Below are positions 60,989 to 64,000 of a stretch of DNA of 64,000 nucleotides, in pieces (the stretch's first letter is position 1; every line of letters starts with the position of its first letter). The DNA comes from Candidatus Leptovillus gracilis (GTDB lineage: Bacteria; Chloroflexota; Anaerolineae; Promineifilales; Promineifilaceae), in assembly GCA_016716065.1 (NCBI GenBank), contig JADJXA010000001.1, positions 186,001 through 250,000 of the forward strand, given 5' to 3'. Position numbers and translations under genes: made by a program. Below the pieces are notes generated by a model, which was not told the origin of the DNA, made no database searches, and saw only the letters and a program-made list of their open reading frames with translations.

Positions 60989-62140
60989 TCACCTGTCCCC
61001 CTGCCTCCCGGCAAGCTGCCGATACAACACCAACTGCTTCTCTACCCACACGTCGGCGCTGTAAGAATCGGCTATTTTTTGGCGGGCGGCCTGCCCCATT
61101 GACGGCCAGACAGTGGGCGCTTCAACGAGACGCTGGAGGGCCTCAGCAAAAGCAGCGGGCTGCTGCGGAGGCACTAAAGTGCCCATCGTCTCGTCTATCA
61201 CCAGGGGCACATCGCCAACGGCCGTTACCACACAGGGCAGTCCCGCAGCCATCGCTTCCAGCATAGACACCGGCAGCCCTTCCCAATGGGTGGTGCTGAC
61301 GTAAATATCGCTGGCGGCCAACAGCGCCGATATATCATGCCGCAAGCCAAGCAGCATGGCTTTGTTTTCCAGGCCCAAAGCCGTGATTTGCGCCATCAGT
61401 TCGGCCTCTTGCGGCCCTTGCCCGGCAATCAGCAGGCGCGTTTGCGGGCAGGCGCGATGAACATCGGCAAAGGCAGTCAACAGGTCGAGAAAACCCTTGT
61501 GTGACCGTAAACGTCCAATTGCCATGAGGATGACGGCCGTTGGATCATCCACCAAAGAGGCGCGCAGCTGATCGCGTTCGCTGGCCGACAGCGGCGGGGG
61601 TAGGGCGACAGCGTTGGGCAGCACAAGCAGGTTATCCAGACCCAGGCGTGTCTGGTGGATGGCGGCAACTTCCTCGCCGACGCCGATCACCTGATCGGTG
61701 AGATGCGTGAGGACCCAGTTTTCGAGACGGCCGTGATAATAATGATTCTGGCTCGACAACTGGGTGCTGTGCAAGGTTGTCACCACCGGTGTGCCGGTCA
61801 GCCGGCCGGCGAATCCGCCCAGGATATTAGCGGCCGTCAGGTGCGTGTGGATGACGGCGAAGCGTTCCCGACGTACCAATTGGCACAGGCGGCGAAACCG
61901 AAACGGATCGATTAATCTTTTGCTGTGCAGGGGGATGACACGCGCGCCAGTGGCTTCAACAGCGGCCGACATGGCCGGCACAATTTTTTGCAAAGTGACA
62001 ACGGTGAGTATATCCGGGCGACGGCCCAGTTCCAGGGCAAACGTGACGATTAGTTTTTCGGCGCCGCCCACGCGCAGTCCGTCTACGATGATCAGAATGC
62101 GCAGCCCATTCTCCGGGAAGGTCTCGGACTTTAATCGCAT
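60989..62140 (-). CDS. Family 4 glycosyltransferase
   Basis: A 383-residue GT-B enzyme. RILIIVDGLRVGGAEKLIVTFALEL (acceptor side), VIHTHLTAANILGGFAGRLTGTPVVTTLHS, LMAIGRLRSHKGFLDLLTAF, LLIAGQGPQEAELMAQI, and VSTTHWEGLPVSMLEAMAAGLP with the donor site. It follows eight bases after the Wzy-like gene and was probably translated with it. Confidence 0.92.
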   Translation of the reverse strand: MRLKSETFPENGLRILIIVDGLRVGGAEKLIVTFALELGRRPDILTVVTLQKIVPAMSAAVEATGARVIPLHSKRLIDPFRFRRLCQLVRRERFAVIHTHLTAANILGGFAGRLTGTPVVTTLHSTQLSSQNHYYHGRLENWVLTHLTDQVIGVGEEVAAIHQTRLGLDNLLVLPNAVALPPPLSASERDQLRASLVDDPTAVILMAIGRLRSHKGFLDLLTAFADVHRACPQTRLLIAGQGPQEAELMAQITALGLENKAMLLGLRHDISALLAASDIYVSTTHWEGLPVSMLEAMAAGLPCVVTAVGDVPLVIDETMGTLVPPQQPAAFAEALQRLVEAPTVWPSMGQAARQKIADSYSADVWVEKQLVLYRQLAGRQGDR

Positions 62141-62147
62141 ACGTTTT

Positions 62148-63698
62148 CTATTGTGAAGCTGGCGACGGGGAGATTGCCAACGATGGCGCGGGCGCGGGGT
62201 GGGTTTTTGTCTCCCCCTCTCCCTCTTGCATTATCGCCGTAACTGGCGCCGATTGTCGGCGCGCCCATTCGTAGCGCGCCACGTTGGGCAAGGCAAGACC
62301 GAGGCCGATAAACAACCAGAGGTAACGGGCATAAGCCAGGTGAAGGAAAATAGACCCCAACAGATAACCGATCAGGGCAATGCCCAAAGCGATAGAAATG
62401 TGGGCATAATCGGGCAGGTTCACGGCCTTGAAGGTCTGGCTGGCGAAGGCGACGCCCCGGAACAGGAACCACAAAATCGCGCCAAATGCCAGCAGACCCA
62501 TCAGACCGGTTTCGGCGGCAATTTCCAGGTAGAGGCTGTGGGCGGCGCGCGCTTCAAGGCGTCTATCCAGGCCATAGTTTTGCGAATAATCCTGGTAGTT
62601 GGCGCTGAAGTTAGCCAGTCCTACGCCCAGAATGGGGTGATCGAGAAACATCTGCCAGGCGACGGTGGTTTCGCTGAGTCGGCCGCGGAAAGAGACCTCG
62701 CTGGTAACGGCCGTATCCCTCCCCGCCCCCACCAGACTGCCCAGCGTACCAATCCGGTCTGTGTACTGCGCCGGTAAAAATTGCCAGACGAGCAAACCAA
62801 ACAGGACAAGGGCCAGCAAAAAGAAGCGGTTCAACTTCATGCGCAGCAGCATCAACAAAACAACCGTTACCAGGGCCAAAAAGCCGCCGCGCGAATAGGT
62901 AAAAATGATAGACAGGACAGACACCAGCAGCGTCCAACCGGCCAACAGCCGCAGCCAACCCGATTTTTCGTGCCACAGTCTATCCATTGCCAACGGGACG
63001 AGCGGCACGAGAATGAGGGCATAGTAGTTGCTGGACAGCGGCCCGGCAATGCGAAAATCGTTCGTGCCGCGGATGATTTGCTGCACGTCGGCCAGGGCGA
63101 AGCCGCCATAGCTGTTGGTAAAGGTGCCGGTTAGATGTTGGAAAGTGGTGATGGTCGCCAGAAACGCGCCGGAAGCCAACAACGCCCAAACAACCTGCCG
63201 CAACGTCTCTCCCTTCTGCAAGATCATCACAATGACCAGGACAATCAAGATGTCCTTGACGTAATTCACAAAAGCGGACTGGGCGGCAGCGGCATCGTTG
63301 GCATACAACAGAGAGGCGAAACTCACCAACCCGTAGACGCCCAGAAGCACGGCCGTTCTCGTCCACGGCGCCGGCTTTTTCTGCAACAGCAGCCAGCGGG
63401 TAAACACCACCAGCAGCAGCATGGGCACAAAGAGTTTGGCGACGGAGGGCGCGCCGTGATATTGCACCAGCACATCCGACAGGCGCGTAAATGTCAGAAC
63501 CACCAACGCCAGCAGACCCAATTCCACGTAGAACAATGTCAGCACACCCACTGTCAGCCCGGCGAAGGCCACGAACAAATACAAGGGCTGGCCAACCATT
63601 CCGGTTAACAGTCCCAGAACCAGGCCAACCACCGCCGCCAGAGCGGCAAAGCCGAGGGCAATCCATTCTTTGGTTGGGGCAAAACGTGTCAGTATCAT
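62148..63698 (-). CDS. O-antigen ligase/Wzy-like polymerase
   Basis: A 516-residue polytopic membrane protein with about 12 transmembrane helices. The large periplasmic loop and the segment FRGRLSETTVAWQMFLDHPILGVGLANF around residues 330-370 match the Wzy_C (O-antigen ligase-like) family, including HPILGVGLANF and a later HSLYLEIAAETGLMG. It probably polymerises or ligates the glycan made by this cluster. The start overlaps the stop of the flippase gene by four bases. Confidence 0.9.
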   Translation of the reverse strand: MILTRFAPTKEWIALGFAALAAVVGLVLGLLTGMVGQPLYLFVAFAGLTVGVLTLFYVELGLLALVVLTFTRLSDVLVQYHGAPSVAKLFVPMLLLVVFTRWLLLQKKPAPWTRTAVLLGVYGLVSFASLLYANDAAAAQSAFVNYVKDILIVLVIVMILQKGETLRQVVWALLASGAFLATITTFQHLTGTFTNSYGGFALADVQQIIRGTNDFRIAGPLSSNYYALILVPLVPLAMDRLWHEKSGWLRLLAGWTLLVSVLSIIFTYSRGGFLALVTVVLLMLLRMKLNRFFLLALVLFGLLVWQFLPAQYTDRIGTLGSLVGAGRDTAVTSEVSFRGRLSETTVAWQMFLDHPILGVGLANFSANYQDYSQNYGLDRRLEARAAHSLYLEIAAETGLMGLLAFGAILWFLFRGVAFASQTFKAVNLPDYAHISIALGIALIGYLLGSIFLHLAYARYLWLFIGLGLALPNVARYEWARRQSAPVTAIMQEGEGETKTHPAPAPSLAISPSPASQ

Positions 63699-64000
63699 GC
63701 GCTGATAGCTCCTTTGGCCGGTTGGTGGCGGCTAAAAGCGGCCCGCAGACTGATAACAGCCTGGAGGACCACATCGCGCTGCCAAAACCAGATAATGCCG
63801 CCATACACCACAGCGCCCACAACAATGCCAGCCAGCAGCTGCCAGATGGGGGCAACGGCCGTCATCTGGTTCATCAGGCCGCGCACCGCCAGGGCCATTA
63901 TCAGGCCGGCGGCCACCGCCGGCAAAAAGGTCGCGAAGAGAGTGCGCAGCGGTGTATGAAGCATGTGGGCCGCAACAACCAGGGTGATCAGGCCGGTGAT
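63695..64000 (-). CDS. C-terminal part of a polysaccharide flippase (Wzx/MurJ-like), partial at window edge
   Basis: The visible 100 codons encode two or three transmembrane helices (LFATFLPAVAAGLIMALAVRGL and a helix around VAPIWQLLAGIVVGAVVYGGIIWFW). The frame stays open to the window edge with no Met required, so the gene begins beyond it. Its place next to the Wzy-like gene and its helix pattern fit a lipid-linked oligosaccharide flippase, but only the C-terminus can be seen. Confidence 0.65.
   Translation of the reverse strand: MTGLITLVVAAHMLHTPLRTLFATFLPAVAAGLIMALAVRGLMNQMTAVAPIWQLLAGIVVGAVVYGGIIWFWQRDVVLQAVISLRAAFSRHQPAKGAISA

Noticed and set aside
63695..64000. Assigning MurJ specifically to the gene at the window edge
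   Set aside because: Only two or three C-terminal helices are visible; the choice between MurJ and Wzx cannot be made.

Overview
The window looks like chromosome from a member of the Chloroflexota, probably an Anaerolineae-type bacterium. This is an inference from lipoproteins and membrane proteins with Thr/Pro-rich linkers, the mix of Gram-positive-style and cyanobacteria-like genes (PgpH, YbeY, DgkA, SufR), moderately high GC, and abundant short repeats. Nearly all of it is ordinary chromosome; no phage, plasmid, insertion sequence with transposase, or CRISPR array was seen. Long runs of genes lie on the minus strand.

Layout. 0.1-3.4 kb: heme O synthase, then a thiamine unit (TPP riboswitch, thiamine pyrophosphokinase, thiamine-binding lipoprotein). 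3.4-8.5 kb: SppA-type protease, PurN, MetK with its own SAM-I riboswitch and promoter, FabI. 8.6-12.4 kb: a 3-methyladenine DNA glycosylase and a large GAF/PAS histidine kinase, both broken by frameshifts. 12.7-17.4 kb: a decayed short-chain dehydrogenase, proline dehydrogenase, an RfbC-like epimerase, a glucosidase-like protein and a glycosyltransferase, the last two with frameshifts. 17.4-21 kb: dgkA-ybeY-pgpH-yqeY. 21.2-26.6 kb: methyltransferases, a ketosamine-kinase-like protein with two paralogous lipoproteins, a CcmD-like small membrane protein, PduO cobalamin adenosyltransferase, an initiator tRNA and a PCD-family protein. 26.7-31.1 kb: hydrogenase maturation genes hypF-hypC-hypD and a His-rich NifX-like protein. 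31.2-34.9 kb: SH3-type membrane protein, cNMP/SpoIIE-type phosphatase, family X DNA polymerase with PHP domain. 35.1-39.1 kb: a peptide-type ABC transporter without ATPases, whose binding protein appears circularly permuted. 39.2-41.8 kb: three envelope proteins (M23 peptidase with lysozyme-like region, LysM, membrane protein). 42.1-45.2 kb: cold-shock-domain protein and a type IIA topoisomerase A subunit. 45.5-53.4 kb: a complete SUF iron-sulfur assembly locus with divergent sufR-sufT. 53.5-64 kb: a surface polysaccharide cluster (glycosyltransferases, beta-helix protein, Wzy-like polymerase and the end of a flippase).

The strongest genome-scale signals are repeats. First, the octamer palindrome ACGGCCGT occurs about 110 times by hand count (about 1.5 expected from base composition), mostly inside genes and in every reading frame, much like the HIP1 palindrome of cyanobacteria. 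Second, tandem arrays with a 7-bp period, often arranged head-to-head around a short conserved core, fill many intergenic gaps and have entered hypF five times without breaking its reading frame. Third, frameshifted genes cluster at 8.6-10.2 kb and 14.6-19.6 kb; many of these are likely sequence errors because conserved protein resumes immediately in another frame.
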